The notes beneath the pieces are model-generated. The model saw only the letters and a list, made by a program, of their open reading frames with translations. It was not told the origin of the DNA and did no database searches. From Pseudomonas putida (GTDB taxonomy: Bacteria; Pseudomonadota; Gammaproteobacteria; Pseudomonadales; Pseudomonadaceae), in the NCBI RefSeq assembly GCF_002906855.1, contig NZ_MINI01000038.1, positions 1,798,001 through 1,862,000 of the forward strand: a DNA stretch of 64,000 nucleotides, given 5' to 3'. This document shows, piece after piece, positions 1 to 8,800 of this stretch. The position numbers and the translations under genes are program-made. Position 1 is the stretch's first letter, and the number at the start of each line of letters is the position of its first letter.

Positions 1-631
1 CGCTCAGCTTCAAGGTCCAGGTGTCCACCTGCTCGGTGCCTGTAGGTGTTGTGCTCCAGTACCAGGTCAACACATCGCCGGGGCGGATGTCAGCATAGGA
101 CGGGATCGTGGCTGGCAAGGCATCACCGTTTGCCCATAGGTAGGCATCGGTAACCCCGTCTTCGCCGACGACTTCGCCTGCGACCTGCAGGCGGCTGTCA
201 GTGGGTAGTTTGGGTGGGGTGGTATCCGTGGTGATGGTCAGGGGTTCGGAGGTCGAGCTGTTATTGGCGTAATTTACAACCGTGTAGGTCAAGGTGTGCG
301 GACCATCTTCGTTCAGCAAGCTGGTGGGCACCATGATGAAAAGGTTTTTTTCATCGATCGGTCCGGGATAATCCTTGGGACCGAAATCGTGGCCATCCCA
401 GTGCAGCGTCACTTTATCAATATCCTCTGGGTCTTCGGTTGAGTGTGCCCACTTCTCGAACGCCACCTTCAACGGGGTCTGCGTTGCGCTGTAGGGCAGC
501 AGGTTGGTCTCGCCGCCCTCGATGTCGGCAAGCAACCCCTCGATGACAACGGGCTTGAGCAAGTTGTCCGGGTTGGTACGCCGCAAAAAAAGGCGAGTAA
601 AAAGTGAGTGCAAGATGGATTTCAAAGACAT
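1..631 (-). CDS. Partial Ig-like repeat protein, function unknown
   Basis: The first 210 codons of a gene that runs off the left edge of the window. The ATG at 631 is preceded by a good GGAGG about six bases upstream. The product starts MSLKSILHSLFTRLF and has no clear Sec signal peptide. A first domain is followed by a junction with the pattern DTTPPKLP, then VTDAYLWANGD and RPGDVLTWYW, which looks like the start of the next beta-sandwich repeat. Similar DxxPP junctions and VTDAFF occur in the protein encoded at 3087-5123, so the two are probably relatives. It follows the autotransporter gene by 79 bases on the same strand and may be cotranscribed with it. I do not recognise a named family. 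Confidence 0.7.
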   Translation of the reverse strand, partial: MSLKSILHSLFTRLFLRRTNPDNLLKPVVIEGLLADIEGGETNLLPYSATQTPLKVAFEKWAHSTEDPEDIDKVTLHWDGHDFGPKDYPGPIDEKNLFIMVPTSLLNEDGPHTLTYTVVNYANNSSTSEPLTITTDTTPPKLPTDSRLQVAGEVVGEDGVTDAYLWANGDALPATIPSYADIRPGDVLTWYWSTTPTGTEQVDTWTLKLS

Positions 632-671
632 TGAATTGCCTCCAGGGCGCAAGAATCTGTACCCGTAGTAA

Positions 672-703
672 GCCCTGCAAAAACCCTAAGGCTGCTGCAG
701 GGC
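672..703 (-). terminator. Stem-loop between the autotransporter and the next gene
   Basis: An 8-bp perfect stem, GCCCTGCA with TGCAGGGC, encloses a 16-nt loop that holds a short T run when read on the minus strand. It lies just after the autotransporter stop. There is no T tract after the stem, so it could be an attenuator or processing site instead of a full terminator. Confidence 0.3.
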
Positions 704-710
704 GTTGTCG

Positions 711-2903
711 CTACCAGTTGTATCGCACGCCTACGCTGGCGCCCCACGGTTGCTCGAGGCGTTCGCCGTTGGCGTAGTCGAACTCCGCATGCACCTGCCA
801 TTGCTCGGCCCAGGCCGCCACCACGCCAACACCCAGTTCTGCACGGGAACCCGCCAGGTCGTTGTCCAGGCTGTTGCCATTGACCTTCACGCGGTTGTTG
901 TTCACGAACTCATGGGCCCCGGCGACCTTGAGGTAAGGCTGGATCATGCGGCCCTGGCCATAGTCGAAGGTGCGTCCGGCGGTTGCGCCAAGCTTGCCCT
1001 GTAGCGAACGCGTGTCGTCGCCGGAGGCTTGCATGCCATTGGCCAGGTGATACGACTGCCCTTCGATGGTCATGGCGGCCAACTGCGCATAAGGCTCGAT
1101 GAAGTAGCCATCATCCAGCTTGATGTGCCGGCCGACCTCCGCCGAGACACCGAGGCCGTGGTTGCTGTAGTCACCCTTGGTCTTGCTGCCATCGCTCAGT
1201 TGCACATCGGCACGGTTCTGGTAACGGTTGAACTTGGCAACGCCGTCGAAGTAGTAGCCACTCTGTGGGTCGAGCCAGGTGGTGTAGGCACCGATGTGGT
1301 AGCTGTCGACCTTGCCCGAGCTGCCGCCTTGCAGGTTCAGGTCGGAGTTGCTGTAGCCTGCAGTTACCCCGAGCAGCCAGTTACCGTCACCGGCAGGCAG
1401 GCGGCCATCGGCACCGAACGACAACCCTTGCTGCTGCTGTTTGTAACCAAACCCGGAGGTGGAGGCGTTGTACTGGTTGCCATAGCTGCGCATCCAGGCA
1501 CCTGCCGCGCCATCGTTGCGACGCACTTCGCCCATGCGGCTACGTAGTGTGGTGAGCTCGCCGTACCAGACGGTAGGGGCGGTGTTGGCCAGGGCCAGGA
1601 TGGTTTTCGTGCCGTTGCTGAGCGAACGCATCGAGGCGTCCAGGTACCAGTCATTGCCATGCTGCACCAGGCCATAGGCAAAGGTGCCCAGGTCAACTGG
1701 CCCGCCGGCCAGCGAGAAGCTCGCGTCACCGGCTGCGGTATGCACCATGTGCAGGTTGGTGTCGGCCAGTGGGTCCTTGCCCGTGCTGGCCACGCGGATC
1801 TGGTGGTTGCCGCTGGCGTTGCCAGTCACTTCCAGGAAGTCGGTTTTGCCGTCGGCGAAGTCGACGTTCATGATGAAGGTGCCGTTACCCTCCAGGTTGG
1901 CCACTTGCAGTGCGTAGAACTTGTCCTTTTCGTTCTCGTCGTCATTGTCGTGAAAAGCCACGGCGCCGCCGTCCATCGCCAGGTGTTTGAGCTCGGCGTC
2001 GCCGATCAGGGTCCACTGCCCGCCGCTGTTCAAGTCCAGTTTGTCGAGGTTTTCCAGGCGGCCCTTGAGAATGGCCAGGTTTTCCAGGGCCAGCTTGGCG
2101 CTACCGCCTTCGGCGACAACGATATCGCCTTCCAGCTTGCTGGCGCTGACCAGGATGTCTGCGCTGCTCAGGGCGCCGACTCGCACCAGGGTGCCGTTAC
2201 CGGCCTTGAGGGTAGAGCCATTCATTATCTTGATGTCGGCGGTGGTCGGCAGGCGGCCCGAGATGCCGACAGTGATGGCCGAGCCGGTCCTGCCTTCTAC
2301 GTGGCTGGCATCCAGCAAGACTGTGCCGACGCCGGCAGGGTTGCCGTTGTCGCCGCGGACGCGGATGCCCTCTCCGGCGCCGATGATACTGCTGCCTGCA
2401 GAGGCATTCACGATGCCATCGTACAGGTTCACCCCTGGGGCGTTGGGGTTGGTAGCCTCCAAGTGGCTGCCAAACAGGTTCAGCTCGCTGGTGTTGACCA
2501 ATGCACCCATGCTGCTGCCGATGATGGTGCTACCGTATGCATTGATTTTCGCGTTCTCACCGGCTTCTACGCCTTGCCGCTCCGAGGTCACGCGGCTATC
2601 GTGGAGGTCGGCTACGCTCTGAGTCACGCTGAGTCCGGCAGTGATGCCTGTCGCGTTGATCTGGCTGGCATTGAACTTGAGGTTTGAGCCGCCACTCAAC
2701 TCGATCTGCCTGGTTGTGGCACCGTTGGCTGTGAGGGTGGCTCCCTTGATTACCCTGAAGCTGTCTGGCGCGGTGTTGCGGTCGATCGTGGTATCGAACT
2801 CGATGGTGGTCAGCGCCCAGCTGCTCGGGCTGAGCAGCAGAAGTGGGCCTAAAGAGGCGATGCGCAATGCGCGTCGCATAGGTGAAGGGTAGAATGCTGA
2901 CAT
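711..2903 (-). CDS. Autotransporter (type Va secretion), pertactin-like passenger
   Basis: A 730-residue surface protein. The ATG at 2903 was chosen over an upstream TTG at 2927 because an AGG-type ribosome site lies about nine bases before it. Residues 1-30 form a signal peptide: MRRALR, then a hydrophobic stretch ending in SSWA before LTTIEF. Residues about 31-430 are a beta-helix-like passenger rich in G, N, S and T with repeated short motifs (SGGSNLKFNAS, GNGTLVRVGA, NLAILKGRLENLDKL). The final ~262 residues, from AWMRSYGNQY, are the outer membrane autotransporter beta-barrel and end in VGVRYNW, the usual aromatic C-terminus. No protease or lipase catalytic motif is apparent, so adhesion or aggregation is a plausible but unproven role. 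A palindrome lies in its upstream region. Confidence 0.9.
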   Translation of the reverse strand: MSAFYPSPMRRALRIASLGPLLLLSPSSWALTTIEFDTTIDRNTAPDSFRVIKGATLTANGATTRQIELSGGSNLKFNASQINATGITAGLSVTQSVADLHDSRVTSERQGVEAGENAKINAYGSTIIGSSMGALVNTSELNLFGSHLEATNPNAPGVNLYDGIVNASAGSSIIGAGEGIRVRGDNGNPAGVGTVLLDASHVEGRTGSAITVGISGRLPTTADIKIMNGSTLKAGNGTLVRVGALSSADILVSASKLEGDIVVAEGGSAKLALENLAILKGRLENLDKLDLNSGGQWTLIGDAELKHLAMDGGAVAFHDNDDENEKDKFYALQVANLEGNGTFIMNVDFADGKTDFLEVTGNASGNHQIRVASTGKDPLADTNLHMVHTAAGDASFSLAGGPVDLGTFAYGLVQHGNDWYLDASMRSLSNGTKTILALANTAPTVWYGELTTLRSRMGEVRRNDGAAGAWMRSYGNQYNASTSGFGYKQQQQGLSFGADGRLPAGDGNWLLGVTAGYSNSDLNLQGGSSGKVDSYHIGAYTTWLDPQSGYYFDGVAKFNRYQNRADVQLSDGSKTKGDYSNHGLGVSAEVGRHIKLDDGYFIEPYAQLAAMTIEGQSYHLANGMQASGDDTRSLQGKLGATAGRTFDYGQGRMIQPYLKVAGAHEFVNNNRVKVNGNSLDNDLAGSRAELGVGVVAAWAEQWQVHAEFDYANGERLEQPWGASVGVRYNW

Positions 2904-2981
2904 GCGGATTACCTGCGATTTGTCCAAGTCGGAAAGGGTCGGCTGGCATCGCCAGGGCCGACCAATCGCGCCGAATTCTAG

Positions 2982-3023
2982 GCATTTACCGAACTTTTCC
3001 TGTAGGAAAAGTCCGGTAAATGC
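2982..3023. repeat. 20-bp near-perfect palindrome upstream of the autotransporter
   Basis: The arms 2982-3001 and 3004-3023 are complementary at 19 of 20 positions and separated by two bases (GT). The sequence reads GCATTTACCGAACTTTTCC towards the centre. It lies about 80 bases upstream of the autotransporter start and about 65 bases after the stop of the 3087-5123 gene. It has no T run in either direction, which makes an operator or an RNA stem more likely than a terminator. Part of one arm resembles the duplicated motif at 5234-5312. Confidence 0.6.
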
Positions 3024-3086
3024 GACGACTATTCCTGTGCTCGGCGGGCTGTAGTTAAATCTTCACCCCGCCCACAGGCGTCTTGG

Positions 3087-5123
3087 TCAAGGTTTGACAG
3101 GTAGCGGGCAGCTCCCACCGGTAGGTTCACCTAGGGCAACCCTTATCGTTGCAGGTTTCGACTTGAGAGGCTTACCATCTAACTCGAAGCTGTACTCAAC
3201 ACGCCCGCGGCCCTCCGGCTGTGAGATGTCGGTGCTAAAAATAGGCAAGATGTGCTTTTCGTAGGGTTTGATTTCCCACTGGAAACCTTCTTCGGCTTGT
3301 TCCTTAGTGAAATCGAGAGCTATCTCCAGTCCGGCCCCGGAAATTGGATTTTCACCGGTGCGGCCGAGCAGGGGGGTCCATTTCATGTTGATTTTCCCAC
3401 CTGCAGGCAGGTACTCGCTTAGACCGTGGACAGTCACCAGAAACGCGGGTTCACCGTCAGGGTTTTTGGGGTCGACCCATAGCGATTCGCAACCGAGAAT
3501 TTTGCCTTCGCCACTAACCGAGCGCTCGAACACGGCCGGGTCCGGTTCAATGATAATGGCGTCAACATCGACCAATTGACTTATTGAGTGCTGTTGATTG
3601 TCTTCGCCCGTTTCCTTGAGGAATATGCAGTGCACCGGCGTTTTGGAGCTGTTACCTGCTTTCTCGACCACGTCCCACTCGAGGTTGACTGTGATGGGGT
3701 CCACTGCAGTATCGATGATTACTTCAAGTGGTGTATCTGGGGCCGCAGGGTCAGGTACCACGATCCCGCCCCAGGAGAACCTCATCCGTTGACCATCTTT
3801 GAGATCAGGGTGCAGATCCCACGTCAGTTGGACGGGTTGGCCTGCGTCTTCCTCCCTTAGTTTGTTGTCCTCGGGAGTTACGGCGCCTTTGATCACGGGG
3901 GCGCGCAGCTCCGGGTTAATCGGGCCTGGTTGGATAGGGTCCGGGTCGGGGCCTGCGGTCGACAAGTCGACGTTCACATCCGTGCTTTCCAGCCCGTAGG
4001 AAACATCATGGCGCAGTATTCGATAGCTGACGGTGGCAGTTTGGGGAGAGCCAAGTGAGAAGTCGTAGGCCGCTCTCAGGGTCGCGTAGGGGATGCGGAT
4101 GGAATGCGGCATACCGCTAGTGCCAATTTGCACTTTAAAGGGATCGGAGTTGCCCCAGGTTACTTCGGCGAAGTCATCGGATCGATGATTGTCATATTCA
4201 ATTTGGGTGACGACGCCAAGTCGTACATCGTCCAGGTCGATCAGGCCACCATCTGCCGCCAGTGGAACGACCGGTGGCTTCAGGTTAGCGGGCAGTGCAC
4301 CTAAGTTAACGGTGATTTTTACCAGGTGGGAGATGCGGCTGACATGGGTAGCAGGGTCTATCAGGATGTAGGCAAGATAGTAAATACCATCACCCAGTGT
4401 TTCAATAGTTGATTTTGGAATTAGCAGCTTTCGGTCTGGGGGTACAGCGCCGCTCTCCACTGGAACTGGCAGCGCGCCATCGGCGGGAGGGGTGTCGGTG
4501 AAATAAAGTGCATAGGTATCTTGCTGGCGCTGATTGTCATAAGGCTTCAGTGTAACTTCCAGCCCAGCCGGGGAGCCCACAAAGAACGCATCGGTAATGA
4601 CGTTGCCTGAAATGACGGGGATCTCCGCAAGTGGGGGATTTTGACTGCCCCAAGGCGGGATTGTGTCGAAAATCAGGTCGAGCGGATCGGACTCTCTATA
4701 TGTTGAGGAGCTGTGCTTTTTCATTGCGTACCGCAGTTGGCGTTTTCCGTTGACTGGATAATCTGTTACTGGTATTTCAAGCTCGATGTCGCCTATTTGG
4801 GTGCTGTCATACTCGTGAATATCACCAATATCCTTGAACTCGCCGACCACTCCTGAAGCGTCGACTTCAGCTATTTGCAGTTTAAGCAAATCCTTATCTT
4901 CATCCTCGATTGGGTCTGGCAAAAGCAGCCAAATTGGAACGGTAACGTTGAGAGGGATGCCGAGCCTATCCTTGTGGATGGTGCCTTCGGTAGCCGGGAT
5001 CACTCCCTCAACTTCGAGCGCCGGGAGCAGGTCTTTTCTGTGGGTCTGAGCCTCTTCAAGATGTTTTTGTGAACGCTCGCTCAGATAATCAAGACGTGCC
5101 TGATTTGCAGAGGGTGAATTCAT
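3087..5123 (-). CDS. Large Ig-like repeat protein, function unknown
   Basis: A 678-residue protein starting at the ATG at 5123, with GGAG upstream. The N-terminus (MNSPSANQARLDYLSERSQKH) is polar, so there is no Sec signal peptide and no membrane segment. The remainder reads as a string of beta-sandwich units with junctions such as FDTIPPWG and proline/aspartate linkers (GPDPDPIQPGPINPE, IIEPDPAVFE). It resembles the partial gene at 1-631 at its domain junctions. It diverges from the plus-strand giant gene set across a 361-bp region that carries a duplicated motif. Proteins with many Ig-like repeats are often surface or secreted adhesins, but the lack of a signal leaves localisation open. No catalytic motif was seen. 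Confidence 0.75.
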   Translation of the reverse strand: MNSPSANQARLDYLSERSQKHLEEAQTHRKDLLPALEVEGVIPATEGTIHKDRLGIPLNVTVPIWLLLPDPIEDEDKDLLKLQIAEVDASGVVGEFKDIGDIHEYDSTQIGDIELEIPVTDYPVNGKRQLRYAMKKHSSSTYRESDPLDLIFDTIPPWGSQNPPLAEIPVISGNVITDAFFVGSPAGLEVTLKPYDNQRQQDTYALYFTDTPPADGALPVPVESGAVPPDRKLLIPKSTIETLGDGIYYLAYILIDPATHVSRISHLVKITVNLGALPANLKPPVVPLAADGGLIDLDDVRLGVVTQIEYDNHRSDDFAEVTWGNSDPFKVQIGTSGMPHSIRIPYATLRAAYDFSLGSPQTATVSYRILRHDVSYGLESTDVNVDLSTAGPDPDPIQPGPINPELRAPVIKGAVTPEDNKLREEDAGQPVQLTWDLHPDLKDGQRMRFSWGGIVVPDPAAPDTPLEVIIDTAVDPITVNLEWDVVEKAGNSSKTPVHCIFLKETGEDNQQHSISQLVDVDAIIIEPDPAVFERSVSGEGKILGCESLWVDPKNPDGEPAFLVTVHGLSEYLPAGGKINMKWTPLLGRTGENPISGAGLEIALDFTKEQAEEGFQWEIKPYEKHILPIFSTDISQPEGRGRVEYSFELDGKPLKSKPATIRVALGEPTGGSCPLPVKP

Positions 5124-5233
5124 GTATATCGCTCCAGTTTAACGGATGAAAGTGCGCAAGGGTCAGAATTGAAAGTAAGTTTTGGAGCCCTTGGCAGGTT
5201 GGTGATCACACACTAGCGTGAAGGGGGGTTCCG

Positions 5234-5312
5234 GGTAACTGGTAAAAATGCTAGGTAAGGCTGGCACGACTTTTGTTTATATTTTTTATGAGGTACCTGG
5301 TAAAAGTGCTAG
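5234..5312. promoter_or_regulatory. Duplicated 21-nt motif in the divergent promoter region
   Basis: The 361-bp gap 5124-5484 contains no gene. It holds two direct copies of a 21-nt motif, at 5234-5254 and 5292-5312, differing at two positions and 58 bases apart. The shared core is TGGTAAAA(A/G)TGCTAG. An AT-rich stretch, TTTGTTTATATTTTTTATG, lies between them. A similar string, CGGTAAATGCCTAG, is on the minus strand at 2978-2991 before the autotransporter. The layout fits a binding site for a shared regulator or an unusual promoter element; I cannot assign the protein. Confidence 0.5.
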
Positions 5313-5484
5313 TTTCAGCCGGCTACCGAATAGGTGTAAAAAAGCCCAACGACGTGGACAGGCAAATGACAGCCAATAGAGTGCTGCCAGCCTGCATCAG
5401 GCCGTTTCATAGAGGGCGTTAGCCAGCATTCGCGATGGCCGTCAAATGCACGTCATGTTCCTGGGATGGTTGAGGGTTGAAAAA

Positions 5485-5868
5485 ATGTCAGAGCTGACTT
5501 TTGATAAGTTATATGAATGGTTGCAGGAAGAGGCGCGCGCGCTCGGTTGGGGCATGCTTTGTTTCCTGCGCCGGGAAGATCTGGACCGTCTGCTTCTTCA
5601 AGTGTATATACGCCGGTTCAACACAGGCGCTTACCTGGCACCGATCTATGGGAGCATTCCCAACGGGGATGATCGGCGCTTTGCGTTGAGCAAGTTCACC
5701 CTGGATTGGCCGCGCCTGAGCTTTTCGCCAAAGTTGTCCAATGACTCCAGGGCGCGTTTGTACATGCGGGTGATCGAGGGCATCCAGCTTGGCCTGGTCA
5801 ATGCGGGGGGGGGATTGGCGCGTCAGGGAAATTCGCGAAACCAGCCCATTGCAGGGGCCGGAACTTAG
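5485..5868 (+). CDS. 5' fragment of a frame-broken large gene
   Basis: The ORF from the ATG at 5485 (GAGGG eight bases upstream) encodes MSELTFDKLYEWLQEEARAL and runs well until the G9 tract at 5805-5813. After that it gives an unrelated 19-residue tail and stops. The sequence just before the tract (LYMRVIEGIQLGLVN) continues naturally in the next frame as DWRVREIRETSPLQ. Residues about 40-105 correspond to the start of the module also found in the 10310-13180 product. Loss of one G, or gain of two, would join this fragment to the 5789-10279 ORF and give a protein of about 1,597 residues. As read here it is a truncated product of 127 residues. Confidence 0.7.
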   Translation: MSELTFDKLYEWLQEEARALGWGMLCFLRREDLDRLLLQVYIRRFNTGAYLAPIYGSIPNGDDRRFALSKFTLDWPRLSFSPKLSNDSRARLYMRVIEGIQLGLVNAGGGLARQGNSRNQPIAGAGT

Positions 5869-8800
5869 CCTTGACCTGCTGCTGGCCAACGTACCTGGGG
5901 TCGTCGGTGCAGAAGGGCGAGTCAGGCTTGACCTTCGAGAAAGCTCGGACTTCACGATGCAGGTGACCGACGACCCGGTCGAGCAACGGCTGGTGGGCCA
6001 GTTCTTCCAGCAGAAGTTTGAAGCATTACCAGATGCGCAGCGGGTACTCCCGCTTGGCCAGATCGAAGCGGGCGGTAATCCTCTTCTGGAGGCAGCATCG
6101 TTCTCCTTGCGCACCCAGGCACGTGGGCGCAACGACAAGGATGGCGAAGGCGCGGTGCTCGCGCTGATACGTTACGAGGGTGACAAGGAGGGGGATTACC
6201 CCGGACCTGCTTACACATACCTGCTACCCAGCGACAGGGAGTATGACGCTACGGTGCTGTTTGACCCAAACAGGATCATGCTGGCGCAGTTGCTCGAGTC
6301 CTTGCGTACGGTCGCGAAAGATGTCGAGTTTGAAATTACCCGAGACGACGAGGGAAGGCCGTCGGGCGCGCGTGCCACACGTGGGCTGATGCAGGTTCCA
6401 GGACAAACTGTGACCGAACGGTTTGAAACGGAGCCGGACTTGTGGGGTAGATACTTCAAGATGGTTTTACAACTGAAGATCTCTCCGGTCGATTTGCACA
6501 TGGCCGAAGTGCTTAATGTATATATGGAAGAGGGCAAGGTCGTCGTTGAATGGCGCCTCAAAGGCGAGATGACCATTGAGCCTTTGGACTTGGATGATGA
6601 AACAGGGTACATCAAGAGTAACTTGATCAAATTTGGGTTTGATACTTCGGATTTCTATAAGCCGGCTACGGATGACTTTGAGTATGTGGTGACGTCCACT
6701 TATCGTCTGGTAGACGAAGAGGGTGGAACCCTGGAGCATGAAGCATTTGAGATGAAGGAAGTCAAGGCGCCGGCTCCAAAGGTTGGGGAAATTAAACCGC
6801 CAGAGAACCCGCGCGATGACCCCATATATTGGCTCATTTTGGGTTTATTTACCGGTGGAATGGTGTGGTTGATTGCGGGTGCCATACTGGTTGCGGTTGC
6901 GGCGGTACTGAAAGCTGTTGGAAATCCACAGTTCCCAAGTGTCGAGTCGGTCGTGCGCGACGCCCTTGAGCGAAACTTCAAATTCTCCAGCTCTGTCAAA
7001 CAATTGGTCCAGGACACCATCAAGCTCAACTTTGGAAATACCATCGTCGGGGAGGATCAGTATGCACCCAATGACATTGCTTTCTTTGGCAATATCAACC
7101 CGGCGGTTACTGCGTTCGCGGTAGATCCCATGGAGCATACCTTAACGGTAGGTAGTGCTCCGAAGCAGTTCATTTCGGTCCCGGCCAACAATAACCTGGA
7201 ATGGTCGATCGAGTCAGTAGTGGACACCGTGCTGGACAGCAAGATCGGTTCCATCAACAAGGACACTGGTTTGTATACCCCGCCAACGGCCAATGAAGTC
7301 GATGGCGCCTTCGTGCAACTGCGTGTCAACGCAGTAGACAAGGCGACCCCGACCAACAGCAGTTCGGCATTGGTCACGGTTATGAAAAAAACCGTGCAGA
7401 TCAATCCGCTGGCTTATGTCGCACAGGCAAAAGCTACGATCAACTTGCAGGCCGGCTACTTCGGTGACGCCAGCAAACTGACATGGGCGCTGAAGAACCC
7501 GGGCCATGGAACACTGGTGGGGAGCTGGGCAACTGCGACCTATACGGCACCTGAAAAAATGCCACCCAGCAATCCGCAAGCCCCCGAGGAACTTGCCGCC
7601 TACGCTGTCGACGAAGTGCAGTTGAGCGCCCCCGGAGACGGCCATGGCCAGACAGCCGTTCTGATCACTGAAAGCGCGGATAAACTGCCGTTGGTGATAA
7701 GCCGGGTTGTTGACCCAACCAATGGCACCGTGCAGTTGACGGCCAAGGTCAACGGCAACCCGGTATCACCGGCAAAGGTCGTGTGGGGAGTCAGGTATGG
7801 CTCGCAATCGGGTGAGATTGATCCGGCAACGGGTATCTTCAAGCACCTCCCATCCGGGAGCGACCTATTCGCCCTGATTACCGCCTCTGTTGACGGAGGG
7901 TTTTTGGGCACCTTTGAAGGCTATGTGCTGCAAACCCTGCCACCGGTAGCGCTGGAGGACGCGGTACAGGGCGTGGGGGCTTACCAGGTTCAGAAGCACA
8001 ACCCAGTGGCTGAGCGACACGGGCCCTCGAATGTGAAAAGGCGAGCCCCACTGAGTAAATGGCTGGCCGACAACCCCGATCTACAGCAGTGGGACAGCAT
8101 TACAGGCGTATCCCTGTCCGCAGGTAATGCTTCGCTGAGTCAGACTCACGCTTCCCACCTTGAGCAAGGGCAGGGTATCGATAACATCTCGGGCGAACTC
8201 GAGATTGAAATGACGGATATCGTCTATCACTTCGCCGGTTACCAGATGTCAGCGCCCCAAGTCGGCATTGGCCGAGTCAGCTATGAAAATGCGCGTCTGG
8301 ACATGCTCGCCAATCTGCACGGCGGCACCTTGGTCAAGGCCCAGAAGCCATACAAGGTGCTCAGCCTGGCGGCGCACGACCCCCTTGACTACCTGGAGTT
8401 AAGCCAACAGGTCCCTTTGGTGTTCAAGGAGGGGGCGCTGGTGCTGGATGTTTCCAAGGGCGAAAACGTGCGCTTGGCCGTAAGCGATGATCTGGCCGAG
8501 CAGAGTCTGGCCGGTGACTGGCTTCAGCAGCAGCTTCCAGCCAACCCGGGCAAGCTCGATTACTCAATGCTTTCGGCCCCCCACGCCGGGCCAGAGCGGG
8601 CCCTGCAGGCTGCCTACCTTGGTACTCAGGCCGATGACGAGGGTAAGGGCGATACGTTGGTGATGTTCGCCTCTTCTGGCTACGGTCGTGAAGGCAACTT
8701 CCCTGGCCAGGCCAGCGACTTCCCACGGCTGTTGCCGACGCCACCTCAGCCAGATGCCGCTGTTGAGTTGCTGAGCTCACGATTGTTGCATCGCAATGCC

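Noticed and set aside
1659..2687. 342-codon plus-strand ORF over the autotransporter
   Set aside because: It is antisense to the autotransporter passenger and has a low-complexity composition.
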